Shown piece after piece: positions 1 through 6,206 of a stretch of 17,751 nucleotides of DNA (within the stretch, counting starts at the first letter, position 1; the number at the start of each line of letters is the position of its first letter). Origin of the DNA: JTS-RE37 sp041743975 (lineage in GTDB: Bacteria > Bacteroidota > Bacteroidia > Flavobacteriales > Flavobacteriaceae). The notes under the pieces are model-generated. The model saw only the letters and a program-made list of their open reading frames with translations, did not search any database and had not been told where the DNA came from. A program made the translations under genes and the position numbers. Where the stretch lies: assembly GCA_041743975.1 (NCBI GenBank), contig JBGTLT010000037.1, forward strand, positions 1-17,751. Direction: 5' to 3'.

Positions 1-57
1 ATTTGTTTTAGCCTTGTTCAGATAAAACAGGATACTTAATGATTCATGATTCATGAC

Positions 58-82
58 CAATTGGTTTAGTGTTAAACAATTG
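58..82. repeat. Bulged inverted repeat, 10 bp arms
   Basis: CAATTG-g-TTTA is followed by GTGT and then TAAA-CAATTG, giving a 10-bp stem with one bulged G and a four-base loop. There is no T-run after either arm, so it is not a convincing intrinsic terminator. It could be a protein-binding site or part of a recombination site. Confidence 0.5.
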
Positions 83-107
83 GCATACAATTCTGGTTTT
101 CTAAAGT

Positions 108-148
108 GGGATACCTGAGTTCTTGAATGGGATACCCACAGGGATACC
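108..148. repeat. Three direct copies of GGGATACC
   Basis: Exact copies of GGGATACC lie at 108-115, 129-136 and 141-148, spaced 21 and 12 bp start to start. A degenerate copy, GGATACT, lies at 30-36. Each unit is itself a small inverted repeat (GG-N4-CC). Short direct repeats of this kind beside a tRNA 3' end are what arm-type integrase sites look like, but no integrase is present here to confirm it. Confidence 0.55.
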
Positions 149-187
149 TAAAACATCAAATAAACTTGACAAGTTGACGGTTGATGG

Positions 188-238
188 AAAGTGCAGTCAG
201 TGCATATAATGCAATTATATACTGTACCTCAGCACTTT
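188..238. repeat. Long imperfect stem with three helices
   Basis: Three nested pairings can be read directly. AAAGTGC (188-194) pairs with GCACTTT (232-238). CAGT (198-201) pairs with ACTG (221-224). ATATAAT (204-210) pairs with ATTATAT (214-220) across a GCA loop. This gives 18 base pairs with an asymmetric internal loop and a GC bulge. A competing inner hairpin, TGCAT (201-205) with ATGCA (209-213), excludes the third helix. Function is unknown: it could be a structured RNA, a recombination site or a protein-binding palindrome. Confidence 0.6.
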
Positions 239-242
239 AAAC

Positions 243-275
243 AAAAAATCCAATCTAAACAAATAGACTGGATTT
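243..275 (-). terminator. Intrinsic terminator of the tRNA gene
   Basis: Read on the minus strand, a 12-position stem (complement of 264-275 and 246-257, with a single G-T wobble) closes a six-base loop. The transcript then runs into a T-rich tract (complement of 243-248). It begins about 10 bases past the tRNA 3' end, where a tRNA terminator is expected. Confidence 0.75.
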
Positions 276-284
276 CTTTTAAAG

Positions 285-358
285 TGGTCCCACCTGGGCT
301 CGAACCAGGGACCACCTGATTATGAGTCAGGTGCTCTAACCAACTGAGCTATAGGACC
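285..358 (-). tRNA. tRNA with CAU anticodon, probably tRNA-Ile2
   Basis: A complete 74-nt cloverleaf reads on the minus strand. It has a 7-bp acceptor stem (GGTCCTA with TGGGACC, one T-G pair), a GCTC/GAGC D stem, a CCTGA/TCAGG anticodon stem and a TTCGAGC T loop. Discriminator base is A and no CCA is encoded. The anticodon CAT sits at 324-322. CAU is shared by initiator Met, elongator Met and lysidine-modified Ile2. C4-G69 and C5-G68 with A37 and A38 match the known TilS recognition features of E. coli tRNA-Ile2 and differ from E. coli elongator tRNA-Met. I therefore favour Ile2 but cannot exclude Met. Confidence 0.93.
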
Positions 359-466
359 AATATTTCGGCAATCCAACCCAACCTGCACTAACCCGTTTAT
401 CCGGGAGCCATTGGTCCGAAATTGCGTCTGCAATATTACCACTAATTTTTAAATGCCGCAAGGAGC

Positions 467-880
467 TTACACCTCTCCCCCCCCTATTTGCTGACAAAGC
501 TCCACCAAAACCCCGTTGGCACTTTTAGGGTGTACAAATGCGACCCATTTGTTATCCGCCCCCCGCCGGGGTTCCGCATCCAATACCTCGAAACCCGCTT
601 CCGAAAGCCGCTTCATTTCAGCCCGGATATCCAATACGTCAAAGGCTATGTGGTGAACCCCCTCCCCCTTCCTTTCAAGGAAACGGGCAACAGGGCTGCT
701 GGCATCCTGTGCCTCCAACAACTCGATCTTGTTGCTGCCCGACTTAAAAAAAGAGGTCCTTACCCCCTCTGAAGGCACTTCTTCGATCTTGTAATGGGCC
801 TTCCCCAGGAGTTTTTCAAACAACAGGTTGGATGCTGCCAGATCCCGTACCGCAATCCCAATATGTTCTATGCTTTGCAT
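467..880 (-). CDS. mce: Methylmalonyl-CoA epimerase
   Basis: This 137-residue vicinal-oxygen-chelate (glyoxalase-fold) protein interconverts (R)- and (S)-methylmalonyl-CoA between propionyl-CoA carboxylase and methylmalonyl-CoA mutase in the cytoplasm. Two half-domains are visible. The first opens with MQSIEHIGIAV, the second has EGVHHIAFDV (about 73-82) and GVLVELCQ (123-130). H6, H76/H77 and E127 fall where the family's metal ligands lie. A GTG at 940 would add 20 residues that overlap divergent rbfA and match nothing in the family, so I start at the ATG ending at 880. Length is typical. A weak -7-like box, TATTTTAG (complement of 898-905), lies upstream. The mutase genes are not in this window. 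Confidence 0.93.
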   Translation of the reverse strand: MQSIEHIGIAVRDLAASNLLFEKLLGKAHYKIEEVPSEGVRTSFFKSGSNKIELLEAQDASSPVARFLERKGEGVHHIAFDVLDIRAEMKRLSEAGFEVLDAEPRRGADNKWVAFVHPKSANGVLVELCQQIGGGEV

Positions 881-918
881 TCGATTAGTGTATCTAACTA
901 AAATACGCAATTTGTCCT

Positions 919-926
919 TACTTTTG
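919..926 (+). promoter_or_regulatory. Bacteroidota -7 box TACTTTTG before rbfA
   Basis: TACTTTTG matches the Bacteroidota sigma-ABfA -7 consensus TAnnTTTG exactly. It ends four bases before the rbfA ATG, so the transcript would start at or next to the start codon. I see no clear -33 TTG at the usual distance. Confidence 0.55.
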
Positions 927-930
927 CAGC

Positions 931-1323
931 ATGGAAACACAACGTCAGAAAAAGATAGCAGGGGTCATCCAAAAGGACCTGGCCGATATTCTGCAACGGG
1001 CCGCATTGGATAACGGCCTGAAAGGGATCCTCATTTCTGTTTCCAAGGTGACTGTAACCACAGACCTGTCCCTGGCCAAGGTCTATATCAGCATTTTTCC
1101 GGTAAAACAAGCTGCGGAATTGCTGGAATGGATCGCCGGCAATCAACCCCACATACGGCACCTACTCGCCCAGCGTACCCGCCACCAGCTCCGCCGGATG
1201 CCCGAGCTTGGTTTTTTCCTGGACGATTCCCTGGAATATATAGACAGGATCGAGAAATCCCTGGAAGGCGGGGACAATCCGATAGAAAACCCGGAACTAC
1301 TGGCGCGCAGAAAAAAATCCTGA
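931..1323 (+). CDS. rbfA: Ribosome-binding factor A
   Basis: RbfA binds the small ribosomal subunit and helps mature the 5' end of 16S rRNA, including at low temperature. The 130-residue protein shows the single KH-like domain at about 8-110. Hallmarks are the strand pair ISVSKVTVTTDLSLAKVYIS (35-54) and the closing RMPELGFFLDDSLEY (89-103), followed by a short basic tail. Length fits the family. It starts at the first ATG after a -7 box only four bases away, which implies a leaderless mRNA. Its stop is two bases before the start of the next gene, so the two are probably co-transcribed and translationally coupled. Confidence 0.95.
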   Translation: METQRQKKIAGVIQKDLADILQRAALDNGLKGILISVSKVTVTTDLSLAKVYISIFPVKQAAELLEWIAGNQPHIRHLLAQRTRHQLRRMPELGFFLDDSLEYIDRIEKSLEGGDNPIENPELLARRKKS

Positions 1324-1325
1324 AC

Positions 1326-2531
1326 TTGAACTTCCCCCTTTACATAGCCAAAAGGTATGTCCGTTCCAAAAGCAGTCAGAATGCGGTCAATATCATCAAT
1401 TTTATCACCTTCCTGGTTATTGTTATTGGGTCAGGCGCCCTTTTCATAGTTCTTTCCGGGTTTTCCGGCCTCAAGACCTTCAGCCTCTCCTTCAGCAATA
1501 CCTTTGACCCCGACCTGAAAGCAGTTGCGGTGGTTGGGAAGACTTTTCCACTCAACCCGGAACAGGAGGATCAACTTCATGAGATGGCGGGCTTGGCATC
1601 CTATTCCAAGGAACTTGAAGAACGCGTATACCTTACCCACCGGCAGAAAGGGCATCCCGATGCATATATAAAAGGGGTTGACGCCAATTATAATACCACT
1701 ACCGGCGTAGACAGTACCCTGTATATGGGGAATTGGACATTGGATACCCAGCATGTAGTTATTGGAATAGGCATCGCGAACCTCCTGGGGCTCAGCGTGT
1801 CAGACTACCGAAGCCCCCTGCTTGTCCTTGTGCCTAAACCCGGGGTGGGTGCCATAAGCCCGCAAACCCTTAAGGATTCCTACAGTGAAATTTCCGTTGC
1901 ACTGTCTGGGGTTTATTCCATTGAAGATAACCTGGACAGGAAATATGTTTTTGCCTCCCTTCCTTTGGTACAAGCACTGCTGGGGAAGGACAGCACAGAA
2001 ATTTCCGGGATCAATTTTAAACTGGCCCCCGGTGCTGAAATAGCCGAAATTCGCAGCCAAGTTGCAGGGGTCCTGGGCAACAGTGTGGTACTGAAAAGCA
2101 GGGAGGAACAGAACGATACCCTGTACCGTATGCTCAATACGGAAAACATGGCCACCTACCTTATTTTTACATTGGTCCTCATCATCGCTTTATTCAATGT
2201 AGTGGGCGCCATTATCATGATGATCCTGGACAAGCAACAAAATTCAAAAACACTTTACAGCCTGGGGACCACCCTGAAAGCGTTGCGGCGTATCTATTTT
2301 ATACAAGGGGTACTGGTTACCGGATTGGGCGGGATATTAGGCGTGCTAATTGGATCCTTGCTGATCTGGTCCCAGCTTTTATTTGGCTGGTTGCGCATCA
2401 CCCCCTCCCTGGCCTACCCTGTGGAATACAAACTTTTCAATGTGATGGTGGTGTTGGCAACCATAGTAGTGCTGGGAATCCTCGCCTCCAAAATTGCGAG
2501 CAGCAGGGTGACCCGTAAACTCCTGGCCTGA
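1326..2531 (+). CDS. FtsX/LolE-like ABC transporter permease
   Basis: This is a 401-residue inner-membrane permease of the MacB/FtsX superfamily, resembling the LolC/LolE subunits that extract lipoproteins from the inner membrane. One transmembrane segment lies near 24-46. A periplasmic MacB_PCD-type domain (about 50-270) follows, then three C-terminal segments near 277-303, 323-348 and 370-392. The frame is open back into rbfA, but family-like sequence begins at MNFPLYIAKRYVRSKSS. The codon there is TTG at 1326; no ATG is available. This start lies two bases after the rbfA stop. An ATPase partner is not encoded in this window. Assignment to lipoprotein export is an inference from family; the permease fold is clear. 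Confidence 0.88.
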   Translation: MNFPLYIAKRYVRSKSSQNAVNIINFITFLVIVIGSGALFIVLSGFSGLKTFSLSFSNTFDPDLKAVAVVGKTFPLNPEQEDQLHEMAGLASYSKELEERVYLTHRQKGHPDAYIKGVDANYNTTTGVDSTLYMGNWTLDTQHVVIGIGIANLLGLSVSDYRSPLLVLVPKPGVGAISPQTLKDSYSEISVALSGVYSIEDNLDRKYVFASLPLVQALLGKDSTEISGINFKLAPGAEIAEIRSQVAGVLGNSVVLKSREEQNDTLYRMLNTENMATYLIFTLVLIIALFNVVGAIIMMILDKQQNSKTLYSLGTTLKALRRIYFIQGVLVTGLGGILGVLIGSLLIWSQLLFGWLRITPSLAYPVEYKLFNVMVVLATIVVLGILASKIASSRVTRKLLA

Positions 2532-2584
2532 GGTGGTTCCGAGCATCCTTGGGTTAAGACTCGGTCTGATAAAAAAAGAGTATT

Positions 2585-3583
2585 TTAAATGGTACTGAAT
2601 TCGTGGTCTGCAAACCTGTAGAGCACCTCCTCAAAGGCTTCGAACACATCCGCAGCCGCATCACTGGTTACCATTTTCATGCGGTATTCCTTAAAATCGG
2701 GAATCCCCTTAAAGTAATTGGTATAGTGCCTGCGGGTTTCAAAGACCCCGAGTTTTTCGCCTTTCCAGGCTATGGCCATTTCCAGGTGCCTGCGTGCTGC
2801 AGTAACCCGCTCTTCCATGGTCGGTTTCTCAATGTGGGTGCCGGTTTTCAGGAATTGTTTCACCTCCCTGAAGAACCAGGGGTAGCCAATGCTTGCCCGT
2901 CCGATCATCGCCCCGTCCAGCCCGTATTCATCTCTCATTTTCATGGCTGCCTCAGGGCTGTCAATGTCTCCGTTTCCAAAGACAGGGATGTGCATCCGCT
3001 GGTTGTTCTTTACCTCCGCGATGGGTGCCCAGTTGGCATCCCCTTTGTACATCTGAACCCTGGTTCGGCCATGTATGGCAATTGCCCGACACCCTACATC
3101 CTGCAGCCGTTCTGCCACCTCTACGATCCTGATGGAATCATTGTCCCATCCGAGCCTGGTTTTTACGGTCACCGGCAAATGGGTATGTTCCACCATGGCC
3201 TTTGTCAGGGAGACCATAAGGTCTATATCGCGTAAAATACCTGCACCGGCACCTTTACATACCACCTTTTTTACCGGGCAGCCAAAATTGATATCTATGA
3301 TGTCCGGATTCGATTTTTCAACAATCTCCACCGTCCGGAGCATGGAATCGAGATTGGCTCCGAAAATCTGTATCCCCACAGGGCGCTCCTTTTCATAAAT
3401 GTCCAGTTTCATAACGCTTTTGGCAGCGTCCCGAATAAGCCCTTCGGACGAAATGAACTCGGTATAAACTATATCAGCCCCCTGTTCCTTGCACAATGCG
3501 CGGAAGGGGGGATCGCTAACGTCCTCCATGGGAGCCAGGAGCAGGGGAAAATCCGGAAGTTCTATGTCAGCTATCTTTGCCAG
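2585..3583 (-). CDS. dusB: tRNA-dihydrouridine synthase, DusB-like
   Basis: This FMN-dependent enzyme reduces uridine to dihydrouridine in tRNA D loops using NADPH. Numbering from the first ATG (ending at 3529), the TIM-barrel motifs are DINFGCPVKKV with conserved Cys84, VTVKTRLGW with Lys123, AIHGRTR with His153, GNGDI (185-189) and GRAS (210-213), then a helical tail. That ATG falls inside the family's N-terminal LAPM FMN-binding strand. The upstream frame continues as AKIADIELPDFPLLLAP, typical DUS sequence, but contains no ATG, GTG or TTG before a stop. I therefore place the start at CTG 3583, just downstream of a good promoter. If only standard starts are allowed, the gene is 2585-3529 (314 residues) and lacks its first beta strand. 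Confidence 0.9.
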   Translation of the reverse strand: MAKIADIELPDFPLLLAPMEDVSDPPFRALCKEQGADIVYTEFISSEGLIRDAAKSVMKLDIYEKERPVGIQIFGANLDSMLRTVEIVEKSNPDIIDINFGCPVKKVVCKGAGAGILRDIDLMVSLTKAMVEHTHLPVTVKTRLGWDNDSIRIVEVAERLQDVGCRAIAIHGRTRVQMYKGDANWAPIAEVKNNQRMHIPVFGNGDIDSPEAAMKMRDEYGLDGAMIGRASIGYPWFFREVKQFLKTGTHIEKPTMEERVTAARRHLEMAIAWKGEKLGVFETRRHYTNYFKGIPDFKEYRMKMVTSDAAADVFEAFEEVLYRFADHEFSTI

Positions 3584-3608
3584 GGCACTTGGGTTTATCA
3601 GAAAAAAG

Positions 3609-3638
3609 CAAAATTACTGAAAAATTCGTTGATTCAAA
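3609..3638 (-). promoter_or_regulatory. Promoter of dus: -33 TTTG and -7 TAATTTTG
   Basis: On the minus strand TTTG (complement of 3635-3638) is followed after 18 bases by TAATTTTG (complement of 3609-3616). This fits the Bacteroidota two-part consensus TTG-N17-23-TAnnTTTG. The predicted transcript starts near 3603, about 20 bases before the CTG at 3583 and about 74 before the first ATG. The short leader supports the upstream start of dus. It is the best-formed promoter in the window. Confidence 0.7.
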
Positions 3639-3714
3639 CGCAGCAAGGGTTAAGGCCGCCGATAAGCAGGATTTTAAGCGGGTATGGGAATTGTATTTTG
3701 ACACAGGGTTCCCT

Positions 3715-4938
3715 TCAAAAGGTGATCTTTGCTTCAATAGTATTACCGTCGCGGGTGACAATGACCCGGGTGGTGTCGCCCTCATTGAAGGCTGAAAGTG
3801 CCCGCATATAACTCATCATATCCACCACGGTACTATCCCCCAATTGCACCACCACGTCACCTTTTTGGAGTCCGGCCAGCTGAGCCGGTTTGTCCTCGCT
3901 TATTCCGTCTATACGCATCCCCCGGCCGTCAAACAGATAATCCGGTATAACACCCAGGGCAACCTTGAACTGGGGCACCTCCTCACTTTCGTTTTTGGTT
4001 TTCCGGAACGCCAGTTTTGGATCGTTGTCCAGTTCCTCCAGGATGGCAAGGATATAATCAGAGATAGCCTCCATACCCTCATAATTCAGTTTGTCTGCGT
4101 CGTCTGACGGTTTGTGGTAATCCTCGTGCTGCCCTGTAAAAAAGTGAAGCGCCGGGATATCGTGCAGGTAAAATGAAGTATGGTCAGATGGTCCCACGCC
4201 GGAAGTTTTCAGCACCAGTTTAAAACCGGTGTTGGCTGAGTTCAACACGTGGTTCCAGACAGGAGAAGTCCCGGTTCCTCCCACAGAAAGCGTTTGGTCT
4301 TCCCGTAGCCTCCCTACCATATCAAGATTGATCATATAATTAACCCCGGAAAGCTCCACAGTGGGGTTTTTTACGAAATAATTCGAGCCGAGCAGACCCA
4401 GCTCTTCTCCGGAAAAGGCTATAAACAGATAATTATTCCCCTTTGTGTATCCTTTTAATTTCCCGGCCAAATTCAATAAAACGGCTACCCCGCTGGCATT
4501 ATCGTCGGCACCATTGTGTATGGCAGCTTTCCCTCGATACAAGGATCCCGCGCCTCCCAGCCCCAGGTGGTCATAGTGGGCTCCGATAAGGATGGTATTT
4601 TCGGCCTGGTTGTCGATAAATCCCAGCACATTGGTGCCGGTTACCATGCTGTCCCCGGTGCCGGCAATGCTCTCCTGTTGGTGTGGGTCCTTCCCGGCTT
4701 TAAAAGCGAAGGCCTGGTAGTACCCCCTTTGTTCCCCCTTGGGTTCAAGGCCCATATCCGCCATCCGTTGCCGGATATATTCGGCGGCTACCAACTCCTC
4801 AGGTGTCCCGGTTTCCCTCCCGCCAAGGGAATCATTTGCCAGAAATGCGATATCTTCCCGCATGGAAACCACTTTGGTCTGCCTGGTATGACATCCAAGG
4901 GCGGCTAACAAAATAATACAGGGAATAAATTTTATCAT
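3715..4938 (-). CDS. M28 zinc aminopeptidase lipoprotein with C-terminal PDZ domain
   Basis: This predicted outer-envelope lipoprotein trims N-terminal residues from peptides. A hydrophobic N-terminus ends in the lipobox LAALGC (Cys16). The M28 domain shows every expected di-zinc position: H121-Y-D123, D145 in GADDNASG, E178/E179 in SGEELG, D206 in NLDMVG and H275 in YHKPSDD. A PDZ-like domain covers about 325-405 (IDGISEDKPAQLAGLQKGDV). The 407-residue length suits an M28-PDZ architecture. It is transcribed divergently from a PD40 lipoprotein gene, the two start codons being 38 bp apart, and probably uses the -7 box at 4961-4968. Substrate is unknown. Confidence 0.92.
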   Translation of the reverse strand: MIKFIPCIILLAALGCHTRQTKVVSMREDIAFLANDSLGGRETGTPEELVAAEYIRQRMADMGLEPKGEQRGYYQAFAFKAGKDPHQQESIAGTGDSMVTGTNVLGFIDNQAENTILIGAHYDHLGLGGAGSLYRGKAAIHNGADDNASGVAVLLNLAGKLKGYTKGNNYLFIAFSGEELGLLGSNYFVKNPTVELSGVNYMINLDMVGRLREDQTLSVGGTGTSPVWNHVLNSANTGFKLVLKTSGVGPSDHTSFYLHDIPALHFFTGQHEDYHKPSDDADKLNYEGMEAISDYILAILEELDNDPKLAFRKTKNESEEVPQFKVALGVIPDYLFDGRGMRIDGISEDKPAQLAGLQKGDVVVQLGDSTVVDMMSYMRALSAFNEGDTTRVIVTRDGNTIEAKITF

Positions 4939-4950
4939 CAGATTTGATCC

Positions 4951-4958
4951 TAATTTTG
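4951..4958 (+). promoter_or_regulatory. -7 box TAATTTTG for the PD40 lipoprotein gene
   Basis: TAATTTTG is an exact TAnnTTTG match, 18 bases upstream of the ATG at 4977. It forms the left half of a perfect inverted repeat with the opposite-strand box at 4961-4968. No clear -33 element is seen. Confidence 0.55.
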
Positions 4959-4960
4959 CC

Positions 4961-4968
4961 CAAAATTA
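4961..4968 (-). promoter_or_regulatory. -7 box TAATTTTG for the M28 peptidase gene
   Basis: The minus-strand reading is TAATTTTG, again an exact TAnnTTTG match, 22 bases upstream of the M28 ATG. Only two bases (CC) separate it from the plus-strand box, so polymerase probably cannot occupy both at once. No clear -33 element is seen. Confidence 0.55.
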
Positions 4969-4976
4969 CACAACCT

Positions 4977-6083
4977 ATGAGAAGAATGATATGCCTTTTC
5001 ACATTATTGGCGCTGGCAGGTTGTAAAATTGATTCCAAAAAAACGGCGATCCCACCGGATTCCCTGATGGCAGGCAGCGATACACTCATCTACGGGGATG
5101 AAAAATACTTCAAGTCCATCAGGCAGGTGACTTTCGGGGGCGACAATGCGGAAGCCTACTGGAGCTTTGATGATAAGCAGCTGGTTTTCCAATCCAACAA
5201 TCCGGCCTGGGGGCTGCAATGCGACCAGCTGTTTGTGGTTGATCGGGAGGAAACATTTAAAGAAAACAAACCCCCCATGATCAGCACGGGCCTGGGGCGT
5301 ACTACCTGTGCCTATTTCCTGCCGGACAATAAACATATACTTTATGGATCCACCCACCTGGCAGATGCGGAATGCCCGGACGTTCCCTTACGCAGGAATG
5401 GCAAATATGTATGGCCGGTATATGACTCCTTTGATATTTTTGTGGCCACCCTGGATGGTACAATTGTTCAGCAACTAACGGATGAACCGGGGTACGATGC
5501 CGAGGCAACCGTTTCCCCAACAGGAGACAAGATCGTATTCACATCCATGCGCAGCGGGGACCTTGAACTGTATACCATGAACCTGGATGGAAGCGGTATG
5601 CGCCAGATCACGGATGCCCTGGGTTACGATGGTGGGGCATTTTTCTCCCCGGATGGCACTAAAATAATCTTCCGGGCATCCCGCCCCAAAACAGATGCGG
5701 CGATCCTTGAATATAAGGAGTTGTTGGCCCAGGGCCTTGTGCAACCAACGGAAATGGAACTTTTTATCTGCAATTCCGATGGGAGTGGTTTAAAACAACT
5801 GACCTATTTGGGCAATGCCAACTGGAGTCCTTTTTTCCACACTTCAGGAAAAAAGGTGTTGTTTTCCAGTAATTTTGAATCGGAAAAGGGTTTCCCTTTT
5901 AATTTATATTTTATAGATATTGATGGTAAGAACCTGGAGCGGGTAACCCATGGGAAGACATTTGATGCCTTCCCGGTTTTCTCCAATGACGGGAAATACC
6001 TTGCATTCTCCAGCAACCGCAATAACGGTGGCACCAGGGATACCAATTTGTTCATTGCCGAATGGCAGGAGCCCCTTAAATAA
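4977..6083 (+). CDS. TolB-like PD40 beta-propeller lipoprotein
   Basis: This 368-residue predicted lipoprotein carries PD40/WD40-like repeats, the propeller type seen in TolB and in DPP IV-like peptidase N-domains. The signal peptide ends in the lipobox LALAGC (Cys16). Repeat blades are recognisable by SxDGxxIxFxS/ R motifs: VSPTGDKIVFTSMRSG, FSPDGTKIIFRASRP and FSNDGKYLAFSSNR, each followed by an L-Y/F-x-M/I strand and a short 'G-QLT'-type turn. No catalytic domain follows, so a binding or scaffold role is likely. The upstream TTG/ATG options from 4944 would put the signal peptide out of place; ATG 4977 gives a standard short basic N-region. Another ATG at 4986 is possible. Confidence 0.88.
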   Translation: MRRMICLFTLLALAGCKIDSKKTAIPPDSLMAGSDTLIYGDEKYFKSIRQVTFGGDNAEAYWSFDDKQLVFQSNNPAWGLQCDQLFVVDREETFKENKPPMISTGLGRTTCAYFLPDNKHILYGSTHLADAECPDVPLRRNGKYVWPVYDSFDIFVATLDGTIVQQLTDEPGYDAEATVSPTGDKIVFTSMRSGDLELYTMNLDGSGMRQITDALGYDGGAFFSPDGTKIIFRASRPKTDAAILEYKELLAQGLVQPTEMELFICNSDGSGLKQLTYLGNANWSPFFHTSGKKVLFSSNFESEKGFPFNLYFIDIDGKNLERVTHGKTFDAFPVFSNDGKYLAFSSNRNNGGTRDTNLFIAEWQEPLK

Positions 6084-6169
6084 CAGCAAGGACTTCAACG
6101 TGTATTACCTCCGGTCCTGTGCCGTCAAAAACATAGGCCCGCATATGGGATAAGCCTCTGGAATTTAAG

Positions 6170-6177
6170 TATCTTTG
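6170..6177 (+). promoter_or_regulatory. -7 box TATCTTTG before lepA
   Basis: TATCTTTG matches TAnnTTTG exactly and ends 29 bases before the lepA ATG. It lies 86 bp past the preceding stop codon, which suggests that lepA has its own promoter. The -33 element is not obvious. Confidence 0.5.
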
Positions 6178-6200
6178 CAGCTTATTTAACTGGATTCGTT

Positions 6201-6205
6201 AGGAG
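6201..6205 (+). promoter_or_regulatory. AGGAG just before the lepA start
   Basis: AGGAG ends one base before the lepA ATG. The sequence is a perfect Shine-Dalgarno core, but the spacing is much shorter than the usual 5-9 bases, and most genes here have none. It may be coincidental. Confidence 0.3.
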
Positions 6206-6206
6206 A

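Larger units (their letters stand above)
1..242. other. Gene-free, repeat-rich, AT-rich stretch beyond the tRNA 3' end
   Basis: No open frame of useful length or recognisable protein occurs here on either strand. The stretch contains a tandem TGATTCA-type repeat (about 40-56), a bulged inverted repeat (58-82), three copies of GGGATACC (108-148), TTGAC repeats (about 167-178) and a long imperfect stem (188-238). It lies immediately beyond the 3' end of a tRNA gene, the usual landing place for tyrosine-recombinase elements. It could therefore be the edge of an integrated element or its scar. No integrase gene is visible in the window, so this is an inference. Confidence 0.5.

Noticed and set aside
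188..242. Integron attC-like recombination site
   Set aside because: The stem lacks the GTTRRRY and RYYYAAC ends required for attC, and no integron integrase is present.
2538..2580. CCGAG/CTCGG hairpin between the permease and dus genes, as a terminator
   Set aside because: Only five pairs with a 16-base loop, and an A-run rather than a T-run follows the stem on the plus strand. On the minus strand the T-run precedes the stem.
2603..3235. Long plus-strand open frame (210 codons) antisense to dus
   Set aside because: The opposite strand encodes clear DUS motifs; this frame's product is rich in His, Pro and Cys without any recognisable domain.
3577..3795. Plus-strand 72-codon frame opposite the dus promoter and the M28 gene end
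   Set aside because: It covers the well-formed dus promoter and the antisense of the PDZ domain, and matches no family.
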